Assembly (NCBI GenBank): GCA_046761005.1
Contig: JBHIFI010000015.1
Span: 1-36,675 of the forward strand
Origin: JAGMCJ01 sp046761005
GTDB taxonomy: Archaea; Thermoplasmatota; Thermoplasmata; RBG-16-68-12; JAGMCJ01
Length of the DNA: 36,675 nucleotides
Reading direction: 5' to 3'
A program made the position numbers and the translations under genes. Under the pieces are notes generated by a model, which saw only the letters and a list, made by a program, of their open reading frames with translations, had not been told where the DNA came from and did no database searches. Numbering within the stretch: the first letter of the stretch is position 1; the number at the start of each line of letters is the position of its first letter. Below are positions 23,296 through 30,500 of the stretch, piece after piece.

Positions 23296-23934
23296 ATGAA
23301 GCTTCCGAACGTCCTGAGAGAGAGCAAGAGAGACATCCGAGAAAGACCACCTCCGCCAAGTGAACGTTCCAGGCCTCATTTCTGGCTCAGGGAAGAAAGG
23401 CGGAAGGAAGTTCAGAAAACACTCTCAGGAAACGGACTCTTACCCCTATACATATCAAAGACTGCTGAAGCCAAAATGAGGAATCATAGTATCTCTTGTG
23501 GAGAAAAGAACGAGGAAGCCATGGGTCTGCTTTTGGGGGATGTTCTTATTCACTCTGATAAGCCGTATACTCTCGTGAAGGATGCGGTGACAACGCATCT
23601 GAATTCATCAGAGGTTTCGGTGAGTTTCGAGAGGGAGGGATTTGAACTGCTCTTTGATCGTCTAGACGATATGGATTTTGATTACCTCATAGTGGGTTGG
23701 TACCATTCGCATCCTGGATACAGTTGCTTTATGTCGCCGAAAGATCTAGAAACCCAACGCAGAATGTTTCGGGAGAAGTTTCATTTCGCAATTGTCCTGG
23801 ACCCGATAAAACTTCAGATTGAAGCCTTCACTCTTTCTGGGGAGAATTGCATTCCCGCTCCTTTCGCGGTCTATTGGGAAGAATTCGAGGACCCTTACGG
23901 AAAGATGAAGAAACTCGCAGTCAGACCCAGATAG
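23296..23934 (+). CDS. JAMM/MPN+ isopeptidase (Rpn11-like)
   Basis: A 212-residue metalloprotease. The JAMM zinc site is complete: E74 in EEAMGLLLGD, and H137/H139, S147 and D150 in HSHPGYSCFMSPKD. The spacing and the SCFMS insert match eukaryotic Rpn11 (HSHPGFGCWLSG) better than bacterial Mec+/RadC proteins. A basic, flexible N-terminal extension of ~45 residues (RERPPPPSERSRP, LREERRKEVQ) precedes it. It should remove the Ub-like tag from targets, or recycle it; since the tag ends at Gly-Gly, precursor maturation is not required. Last gene of the cluster; its 3' end overlaps the convergent hexuloisomerase gene by 14 bp. Confidence 0.93.
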   Translation: MKLPNVLRESKRDIRERPPPPSERSRPHFWLREERRKEVQKTLSGNGLLPLYISKTAEAKMRNHSISCGEKNEEAMGLLLGDVLIHSDKPYTLVKDAVTTHLNSSEVSVSFEREGFELLFDRLDDMDFDYLIVGWYHSHPGYSCFMSPKDLETQRRMFREKFHFAIVLDPIKLQIEAFTLSGENCIPAPFAVYWEEFEDPYGKMKKLAVRPR

Positions 23935-24472
23935 CGTGTCTCCCTCTCATCTTGGATTCCGATTCATTGGTTTTTTCCATCATTTGTGCTATAATACCAT
24001 CCAAGAATATGAGCGCGGAATCCTCAAACAGGGTGCCAAGTGGAGCGAGAACTGGAGTCTCATCATCCATTTCTGGATTCAGGGTAACGACGATGTTAGC
24101 CGTATGGGCGAGCTTTGAGGTCTCCCTGCTCGTCAAAACGACGACTTTCGCCCCAACGCGCCTGATGATGTTCGCCGTTTGGATTGCAGACATGGTTTCG
24201 CCTGTGTTGGAAATGATTACGGCAACGTCAGTGTCCTCAACGATCGGGGTCGTTGTCTCGCCTATGAAAAAGACTTTGATGCCCAACTGGACCAATCGTA
24301 TGGCGAAGGATTTTCCTATGATACCAGACCTTCCAACACCATAGATGAAGATCTTATCCGCGTTCAAGATCAGGTCTATGATATCATTGATGGTCTTATC
24401 ACTCTCATCCGACAGAGTCTCTGCTACTTTCTTCGCTATGTATTGCGACGATGTAGTTGCCCTATTCGTCAT
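23921..24472 (-). CDS. 6-phospho-3-hexuloisomerase (SIS domain)
   Basis: A 183-residue SIS-domain isomerase. The PHI family signature is clear: YGVGRSGIIGKSFAIRLVQL, FFIGETTTP, ISNTGETMSAI, LAPLGTLFEDSALIFLDGII and the ending MRGRHA. PHI converts 3-hexulose-6-phosphate and fructose-6-phosphate; in archaea with HPS it runs the reverse ribulose monophosphate route to supply ribulose-5-phosphate. The partner hexulose-6-phosphate synthase is not adjacent, and instead the gene overlaps (ATGA) the upstream endonuclease IV-like gene. It is convergent with the JAMM gene. Confidence 0.92.
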   Translation of the reverse strand: MTNRATTSSQYIAKKVAETLSDESDKTINDIIDLILNADKIFIYGVGRSGIIGKSFAIRLVQLGIKVFFIGETTTPIVEDTDVAVIISNTGETMSAIQTANIIRRVGAKVVVLTSRETSKLAHTANIVVTLNPEMDDETPVLAPLGTLFEDSALIFLDGIIAQMMEKTNESESKMRGRHAIWV

Positions 24473-25491
24473 TTCTTAGCCTCCTTAGCGGACTTTGAAA
24501 CTCTCCTGGCCAAGACCCTTTCCAGTATGACTTTCATGTACATTGCATCATGTTCCAGGAGAGGCGATCCAGAGATCAGTGTGATATCATAGTTGTTATC
24601 CAACACGCATTCAGCTAGAGGTTCAAATCTGAGGTCGCCCTTTTTGATGGGCGTATATCTCAACTCATTCCCACCCTCATGTTCCACGCCAGAAAAATGG
24701 GTATGGAAGTGACCACTCACGAACCGCTCAACTTTGTTGAAGAGCTTCTGAAAGTCTTTCTTGGTCCTCAGCGTCCCCCCCTCTCTTGAATGTATGTGGG
24801 AAAAATTCAGGATGGGAACAACGCCCTTGAGCTTGTCCGAGAGGGAGAGAATCTCCTTTACACTGCCGAAAACCTCTTGTCTGCCACTAGCCTCCAATCC
24901 AAGTTTCGGCTTGATTTTTCTGGACCTGTACCATTTGAGAATCGATTCCAGATTCTTCCTTGTTCTTATAGCTGCCTGTCTCTTGGTAAGGTCGCCATAT
25001 AGGCCGAGATGAGTTACAACAACTCTTGCGCCCATCTCATTGGCCAAGAGTCCAGCCCATCGCACGCTGTCCATGCATCTTTCCGTCATCTCCTCCAAGC
25101 CTATCAGGTCCATATAGTAAGGTGTATGAAGACTTAGCTCAATGTCCAAATCTTTTGATAGTCTTCCAAGCTCTGCGAGCTCTTTATAGTCCCTAGCTAT
25201 GCCAGAGGCTAGTATGCGGAGAAGATCTCCCTTCCTAATCTCAGCATCCAACTTAGTGATGACTGTTTCCTTCGATCCCCGCTTCCTAACGACTTCAACT
25301 ATGAGCTCGTTAAGGACCTCCCTTGGCACTAGGCCGACTTCCTCTTCTGTAGCATATCGCTCAAGAAGACCCACCCTAACGAGTTGAACCTCCATTGCAG
25401 TCAAACCCAAGTTATGGACATCTTCTAACCCATCACGCAGGGTTCTCCCCTTACAAGATAAGGGGATACCTGCGGGTCCAAAACGTATCAT
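24469..25491 (-). CDS. Endonuclease IV / xylose isomerase-like TIM-barrel protein
   Basis: A 340-residue AP-endonuclease family 2 protein. Metal-ligand blocks of endonuclease IV are recognisable: ELSLHTPYYMDL, VVVTHLGLYGD, KLGLEASGRQEVFGS, NFSHIHSREGG, FHTHFSG and the final LISGSP. In the DxxH block the usual Asp is replaced by Asn (LNFSH), so the metal site is altered. It may cut abasic DNA or act as a sugar isomerase/epimerase; overlap with PHI makes the latter worth considering. The start ATG 25491 has GGTGA just upstream and a TATA-like AAATTATAAG about 30 bp away. An alternative start is TTG 25509. Confidence 0.8.
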   Translation of the reverse strand: MIRFGPAGIPLSCKGRTLRDGLEDVHNLGLTAMEVQLVRVGLLERYATEEEVGLVPREVLNELIVEVVRKRGSKETVITKLDAEIRKGDLLRILASGIARDYKELAELGRLSKDLDIELSLHTPYYMDLIGLEEMTERCMDSVRWAGLLANEMGARVVVTHLGLYGDLTKRQAAIRTRKNLESILKWYRSRKIKPKLGLEASGRQEVFGSVKEILSLSDKLKGVVPILNFSHIHSREGGTLRTKKDFQKLFNKVERFVSGHFHTHFSGVEHEGGNELRYTPIKKGDLRFEPLAECVLDNNYDITLISGSPLLEHDAMYMKVILERVLARRVSKSAKEAKK

Positions 25492-25509
25492 TACTTCACC
25501 AAGCTGCAA

Positions 25510-25799
25510 GTTACGAAGGTCTTATAATTTGTCTCGCATTTATATTTATAGTTTTCGATAATGTAAGCCAGTAGTCGTCTGTCTTCCAATTCTTACTTAC
25601 GACCAGAGCGATTCTCTCGTTTGCAGGAGAGACGTCCTCCGCATGATGTGGTATTTTTCGCGGTCGAGCAAGTCGTCTCCTATTGAGTATTCATCAAGGC
25701 CCTAGTAGTGATTGACTGGCACATCTTTGCCAGCGCCATCCAGGCGGACAAAAGGTTTATATGAAAACCCCTCATTAAACCTCCTTCAGAGGAAATCGA
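25510..25799. other. Intergenic region upstream of the ribosomal operon
   Basis: About 290 bases with promoters at both ends: a minus-strand TATA near 25520-25530, a second AT-rich TTTATATTTATA at 25540-25551 that could fire rightward, and the operon promoter at 25755-25764. Small hairpins are seen (TGGCACATCTTTGCCA near 25720; CGCCATCCAGGCG next to it). No tRNA, ribosomal RNA or conserved protein is visible. An unknown small RNA starting near 25573 is possible but not supported. Confidence 0.4.
25755..25764 (+). promoter_or_regulatory. TATA box of the eL18-uL13-uS9-rpoN operon
   Basis: GTTTATATGA lies 36-45 bp before the ATG of the eL18 gene. A leader of about 15-20 nt would carry the ribosome binding site AGAGGA. 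Confidence 0.6.
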
Positions 25800-26162
25800 A
25801 TGCCTCGTACGAGGAAATCCAATCCCAAGCTATTGGAACTTATAGTTCGGCTGAAGAAGCATTCATATGAGAATAATGCACCAATTTGGAAGGATACAGC
25901 CAAGAGACTGAGCAAGCCTCGAAGGAATTTGGCGGAAGTGAACCTCAGCAGGATTTCCAGATATGCCAGGGAAGGGGAAGTCATACTAGTTCCGGGAAAG
26001 CTTCTCGGATCAGGTCAGATAGATAAACCTGTGACGGTGGCCTCGTTTCAAACCTCGGAAGCAGCGAGGAGAAAGATTATCGCGTCAGGTGGTCTCGTTC
26101 TCACCATAGAAGAGCTTATGAATAGGAACCCGAAGGGAAGCGGTGTAAGAATAATGAGGTGA
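25800..26162 (+). CDS. rpl18e: 50S ribosomal protein L18e (eL18)
   Basis: A 120-residue archaeal L18e. Typical elements: MPRTRKSNPKLLELI, APIWKDTAKRLSKPRRN, VNLSRISRY, VLVPGKLLGSG and SGGLVLTIEELM. It is a large-subunit protein of the L15/L18e fold. First gene of the conserved archaeal order eL18-uL13-uS9-rpoN. A good Shine-Dalgarno AGAGGA precedes the ATG. Confidence 0.96.
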   Translation: MPRTRKSNPKLLELIVRLKKHSYENNAPIWKDTAKRLSKPRRNLAEVNLSRISRYAREGEVILVPGKLLGSGQIDKPVTVASFQTSEAARRKIIASGGLVLTIEELMNRNPKGSGVRIMR

Positions 26163-26165
26163 CTC

Positions 26166-26579
26166 ATGGCAGTAATCGACGCGACGGATTCGGTGTTGGG
26201 TAGGCTTGCTAGTGTGGTTGCAAAGAGATTGCTGCAGGGAGAGGAAATAGTAGTTGTCAATGCTGAAAAGGCGATAATTTCAGGAGACAAAGTATCCATC
26301 TTTCAGGAATACAAGAAAATGAGAGAGATTGGGAGCAAGACAGCGGGTCCCCACTTCCCAAGAATGCCTGACAGAATAATCACAAGAACAATCCGAGGCA
26401 TGATTCCATATCAAAAACCCAGAGGAAGAGAAGCCTTTAGGAGGCTGAGAGTCTACATAGGTGTTCCAGATACCTTCGCTGATTCAGATATAGAGAGAAT
26501 AGAGGAGGCCGTCGGAAGTCTCAAATGCGAATACACGAGAGTCGGGGACCTCTCCAGAAAACTCGGGGCCAGGTTCTAG
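26166..26579 (+). CDS. rpl13: 50S ribosomal protein L13 (uL13)
   Basis: A 137-residue archaeal L13. Diagnostic parts are IDATDSVLGRLASVVAKRLL, IVVVNAEKAIISG, PDRIITRTIRGMIPYQKPRG and the end LSRKLGARF. The ATG lies 3 nt beyond the eL18 stop codon, as expected in a tightly packed operon. Confidence 0.97.
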   Translation: MAVIDATDSVLGRLASVVAKRLLQGEEIVVVNAEKAIISGDKVSIFQEYKKMREIGSKTAGPHFPRMPDRIITRTIRGMIPYQKPRGREAFRRLRVYIGVPDTFADSDIERIEEAVGSLKCEYTRVGDLSRKLGARF

Positions 26580-26587
26580 GTGATCCG

Positions 26588-26986
26588 ATGAAAATCATCC
26601 AAACGAGCGGAAAGAGGAAGAAGGCCATTGCAAGAGCCATAATCAAACCAGGGAAAGGTATTATAAGAATCAACAGAAAACCTGTTGAGATCCTAGATCC
26701 GGAACTAGCACGACATAAGATCCTCGAGCCCATAATGATGGCGGGAGATGAGGCCAAGAAAATTGATATCGAGGTGAATGTGAAGGGCGGGGGTGTTATG
26801 GGCCAGGCAGATGCTACACGAACCGCCATCGCTAGGGGTCTTGTCGCTTATCTTGAGAACGAAGAACTGGAATCTCTCTTGAAGGAACGCGATAGAACAT
26901 TGCTGGCAAGCGATCCACGGAGAAAGATGCCAAAGAAACCCATGGGAAGGGGTGCAAGGAAGAAGAGACAGAAGTCGTACAGGTGA
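26588..26986 (+). CDS. rps9: 30S ribosomal protein S9 (uS9)
   Basis: A 132-residue S9 with TSGKRKKAIARAIIKPGKG, GGGVMGQADATRTAIARGL and the C-terminal KKPMGRGARKKRQKSYR whose Arg end reaches the P-site tRNA. ATG 26588 is 8 nt after the uL13 stop; the frame is open further upstream, but that overlaps uL13. Confidence 0.97.
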   Translation: MKIIQTSGKRKKAIARAIIKPGKGIIRINRKPVEILDPELARHKILEPIMMAGDEAKKIDIEVNVKGGGVMGQADATRTAIARGLVAYLENEELESLLKERDRTLLASDPRRKMPKKPMGRGARKKRQKSYR

Positions 26987-26990
26987 TTGT

Positions 26991-27182
26991 GTGATAATAC
27001 CCATAAGGTGTTTCAGTTGCGGTAAGGTTGTGGCTTCTGATTGGGAGGAGTATCAGAAGAGGGTCAGGATGGGCGAGGACCCGGGTGAAGTTCTTGATTC
27101 TCTTGGAATGGCTCGATATTGCTGTCGCAGAATGTTGCTTTCGAGCGCTGACATTATTGACGATGTTCTCCCCTTCGGATAG
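26991..27182 (+). CDS. rpoN: DNA-directed RNA polymerase subunit N (Rpb10 homologue)
   Basis: A 63-residue zinc-binding subunit: IIPIRCFSCGKVVASDWEEY with the CFSCG pair, and ARYCCRRMLLSS with the second Cys pair, forming the atypical CX2CXnCC zinc bundle of Rpb10. It starts at GTG 26991, overlapping the region just after uS9 (4 nt gap). It anchors the Rpo3/Rpo11 platform in archaeal RNA polymerase. rpoK is not next to it; tRNA-Pro follows instead. Confidence 0.95.
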   Translation: MIIPIRCFSCGKVVASDWEEYQKRVRMGEDPGEVLDSLGMARYCCRRMLLSSADIIDDVLPFG

Positions 27183-27221
27183 GTGCGAAGCTTTTTTGTC
27201 CTAAAGCCCCATGCACCATCA

Positions 27222-27323
27222 GGGCCCGTGGGGTAGCTTGGTATCCTTCCAGCTTGGGGTGCTGGTAACTCGAGTTCAAAAGGTTCTTGCTTTCGCAGGA
27301 GCCTGAGATTCTCGGCGGGCCCA
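27222..27323 (+). tRNA. tRNA-Pro (anticodon GGG) with a T-loop intron
   Basis: The acceptor stem GGGCCCG (27222-27228) pairs with CGGGCCC (27316-27322), discriminator A. The anticodon stem CCAGC / GCTGG encloses TTGGGGT, giving anticodon GGG. The T stem TCGAG / CTCGG is interrupted in its loop by a 29-nt intron at 27281-27309. After removal the T-loop becomes TTCAAAT, the canonical 7 nt, and the mature tRNA is 73 nt including the discriminator. The gene is 39 bp behind rpoN and probably cotranscribed with, or adjacent to, that operon. Confidence 0.9.
27281..27309 (+). other. Non-canonical archaeal tRNA intron (position 59/60) with BHB motif
   Basis: The precursor forms a full bulge-helix-bulge. 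The exon helix is TCGAG/CTCGG; the central 4-bp helix is TTCA (27275-27278) with TGAG (27304-27307), including one G-T pair. The 3-nt bulges are AAA (27279-27281) and ATT (27308-27310). The intron stem is GGTTCTTGC / GCAGGAGCC closing a TTTC loop (9 bp with wobble pairs). Cleavage after the second base of each bulge removes exactly 29 nt and leaves a standard T-loop. Recognised by the archaeal splicing endonuclease. Confidence 0.85.
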
Positions 27324-27325
27324 TC

Positions 27326-27344
27326 TCTCGTTTTCGCAACGAGA
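27326..27344 (+). terminator. Hairpin terminator after tRNA-Pro
   Basis: TCTCGTT and AACGAGA form a 7-bp stem with loop TTCGC, directly after the tRNA, followed by the pyrimidine-rich ATCCTTCTTTT. It probably ends the ribosomal/rpoN/tRNA transcript. The rest of 27345-27478 shows no gene. Confidence 0.5.
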
Positions 27345-27478
27345 ATCCTTCTTTTGGTTCTGGTCAATTCTATCATCATCCGGTTGATCAAACCTATCCC
27401 TTCTACCATGATGATGGCAAGAAGAGATGCCTTTTAAGAAGTACTCCTTGACTTGGCAGGCCCAGGCGTGCTGGCGGG

Positions 27479-27491
27479 AAAATATAAATAG
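27479..27491 (+). promoter_or_regulatory. Strong TATA box of the BNR/VWA surface protein gene
   Basis: AAAATATAAATAG is a near-consensus archaeal TATA element. Transcription would start near 27513, giving a leader of about 65 nt with GGAGGA before the ATG at 27579. The same core TATAAATAG precedes the third surface-protein gene. Confidence 0.7.
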
Positions 27492-27578
27492 ACCCCTGTC
27501 ATTAATTTGCACAGTGGGCAGAGACGGAGGACCAAACCCACCGTATGTTCTGCAGAGACCTTCCCTGGAGGAAGATCC

Positions 27579-30500
27579 ATGAAGGACACGGCATCCAGCA
27601 TGTGGCGTAGCTATTGTAAGTTGTTCGCTCTTCTTTCCACAACTCTTTTGATACTGAGCTTGTTTGTTGTCGCGAGCAATGATGACCCTGAAACAAACCT
27701 CAATGTATCCTTCAGCAGGCCAAATCAAAAGGTAGACGATGGGCTGGCAAACTCCCGTAATTCCGACATCGCTGTGGATGAGAATGATATCATTCACGTT
27801 GTGTGGTCCGACGACAGAACGGGTTATAACGGAATCTACTACTCTAAGTCGACTGACCAAGGGTCGAGCTGGTCACCTTCGATAAGAATCGATTATGGAG
27901 TCGTTGGTGAAAATTCTCGGTTGCCCTCTATTGCCATCGACAAAACGGGGGGCATCTTCGATAATCGCATATATGTGGCCTGGCAGGAGGCTGCCCCAGG
28001 AAGCGGAGTTCACATATATGCAACCCATTCCTCTAACTCGGGATTAACCTGGGCGGCTCCTGCAAGAGTAGATTCGGCTTCCCAAGATGTACGATGTTTG
28101 GAGCCAGATATTGCTATCGATTCTTCAGGGAACGTATATGTCGCTTGGTACGATAATCGTAACCCTTCCTACAACCACATTTTTGCGTCCAAATCCACAG
28201 ACGGAGGTTCCAGTTTTGAGCCCGAGGTCCAGATTTCTACTCAGGACGCTGTGAATGCATTTCCGTCCGTAACCACTGTTGATGATAGGATCTATGTTTC
28301 TTGGAAGGAGCAGGATCTGAGTAGTTTCATGACCCTTTGGATCGCCGATTCAGCCGATTTCGGGACCAGCTGGACACCCCATGTTCTTTTTGCTGGACCT
28401 TCAGGCTCTGTTCCCAAAGACCTTGAAGTTACAGCTGACGGAAGTGGGGTTCTTCATGCAGTTTGGGCTTATCAGAATCCATCAAACGAGAAGCAAATAA
28501 GCTATTCGAAATCCACAGATGACGGTATCACCTGGTCGAGGTCCGTCAGGGTAGATGACTACTTCTCTTCAACCTCATACTCAGATCCCTCCATCCTTTC
28601 TGGACCACGAGGACTATACGTGACATGGAGCGACAACAGAGCTGGGGACCCAGACATATTCTTCTCATACTCAGAAGATGGCGGCCTCACATGGGGAGAC
28701 GGCATCATAAACAATAATGACGTACGTGTGGATGATACAGATGAGAACGCAGACCCATTTGATGATTCATCATCACAGATGTATCCCTCGATTGCTTTGG
28801 GGATATTCGGCGTATTCGTTGTATGGGACGACTACAGAAGCGGGTCTTCTTACGATGTCTACTTCTCTTCTTACATGACAGGCCAGATTTTCATGACTGA
28901 GCTGAGGGATGCACCCGATGATGCAGAACTGGTAGAAGTATACAATTTCGGTCTACAACCTGTCGACATGAATGGATACGTGCTGCAGATTGATGACACT
29001 CAGATCTATTCTTTGGCCGCCATCGGCATTATTCCCCCGCTAGGGTATAGAACCTTAGGCGACGACGCATCTGCAGATCTCGTTCTGCCCTTAGATCTGG
29101 TGGATGAAGGGGCAAGGCTCCTTCTCTTCGACCCGAGCGCAACACTAATCGACGAGGTTGCCTATGGCCAGAAGGGAACGGCACCAGATCCACTCCCTGA
29201 AGAATCTATAGCCAGGCACATGACGGGTCTCGGCTACACAGATGAATGGGTCCGTGAACAGGTACCGACCTTTGGAGCAGACAACAATGTTCCAGGCATT
29301 GATAGGAATCCCGATGTCGTACTCAATGAGATACTGTTCAATCCAAACGTTGCCAATGACGCATTTGTTGAGGTCTTCTATAAGGGTTCTAGTCCCATCT
29401 ACCTTCTTGGCTACAGGATTGTGTGCAATCAGGAGTTCGTTGTCGGAGCAATAACACTCACAGAATCCAATCCTTATTATGTATTGAGATATCAAATGGA
29501 CAATGGATTCTTTGACTCGACGAGTTCTCAGCAGGACAACGTCTATCTCTATGATTCAACGGGTCAGTTGCTCGATATGTCGGGATGGAGTTCCTCTCAT
29601 AGCCAGGGATTCTCGATGACTAGAGTCCCAGACGGTAACGGAACTTCCGATGGATATAACGACATTACCTCCGAGCGTGCTGGTTGGGCGTTCGACATGT
29701 CCCCGACGCTTCCACTCGTGATCGTGAGTCCCGATTACACCGCCAGCGGAGATGTGGGAGACAGAATTCTCTTCAATCTGACTGTGACAAACAAGCAACT
29801 CGTTCCCGACTACGTCGACATTACAGTCGAGAGCGCACCAAATGATTGGGTTATCGAAATCTTGCGATTCGACGGGATTTTCCCTCTTCTGGATTCGCCA
29901 GGAGATGGCGATGGTATCCCCGATTCTGGATTCCTCAGTCCGGAGGAATCCTTCAGTTTCAAGATCGGAATAAATGTTCCGTCAGATCCTCCCATCGGAA
30001 GCTCTCAGACCGTCAAAGTCATTGGGACGGCTTCTTCTACCTCGCTTGCTTCGGACAGTGCCAGTATTCTTCTCAAGGTCTACCCGCACATTGAGCCCTT
30101 CAAGAACGTAGCACCCTCGACAATCTATCACGAGGATGCTGGTCCTGGCTATCCGACAGTCGCCACAGTACGTCTTTCTGTCAGGGGTAATGGATCGGCG
30201 ATCGTGAGGTCCATTCCTCAGGATGTGATATTCCTCATTGACAAGTCCGGTAGTATGGGGTACTATCAGAAGTTTGAGTACGCGAAACTTGGTGCAAAGA
30301 GCTACGTGGATGATATGAAGCTTCCCGATCAGGGAGCTGTTATCTTCTTCGATGAATTTGTAACACTCAGGAATCCCCTGAGCACGAACTACGAGCAGAT
30401 TAAGGCTGACATCGATAGCGTCGTCGCTACTGGTGGATGGACTGCAATCGGAACCGCCATAAATGCAGGCTGGAATAGTCTAGTTGCAGATGGTGATCCC

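Noticed and set aside
27276..27860. A 194-codon minus-strand frame
   Set aside because: It runs antisense through the tRNA-Pro gene, the terminator, the TATA box and the start of the surface protein gene; composition is shadow-like.
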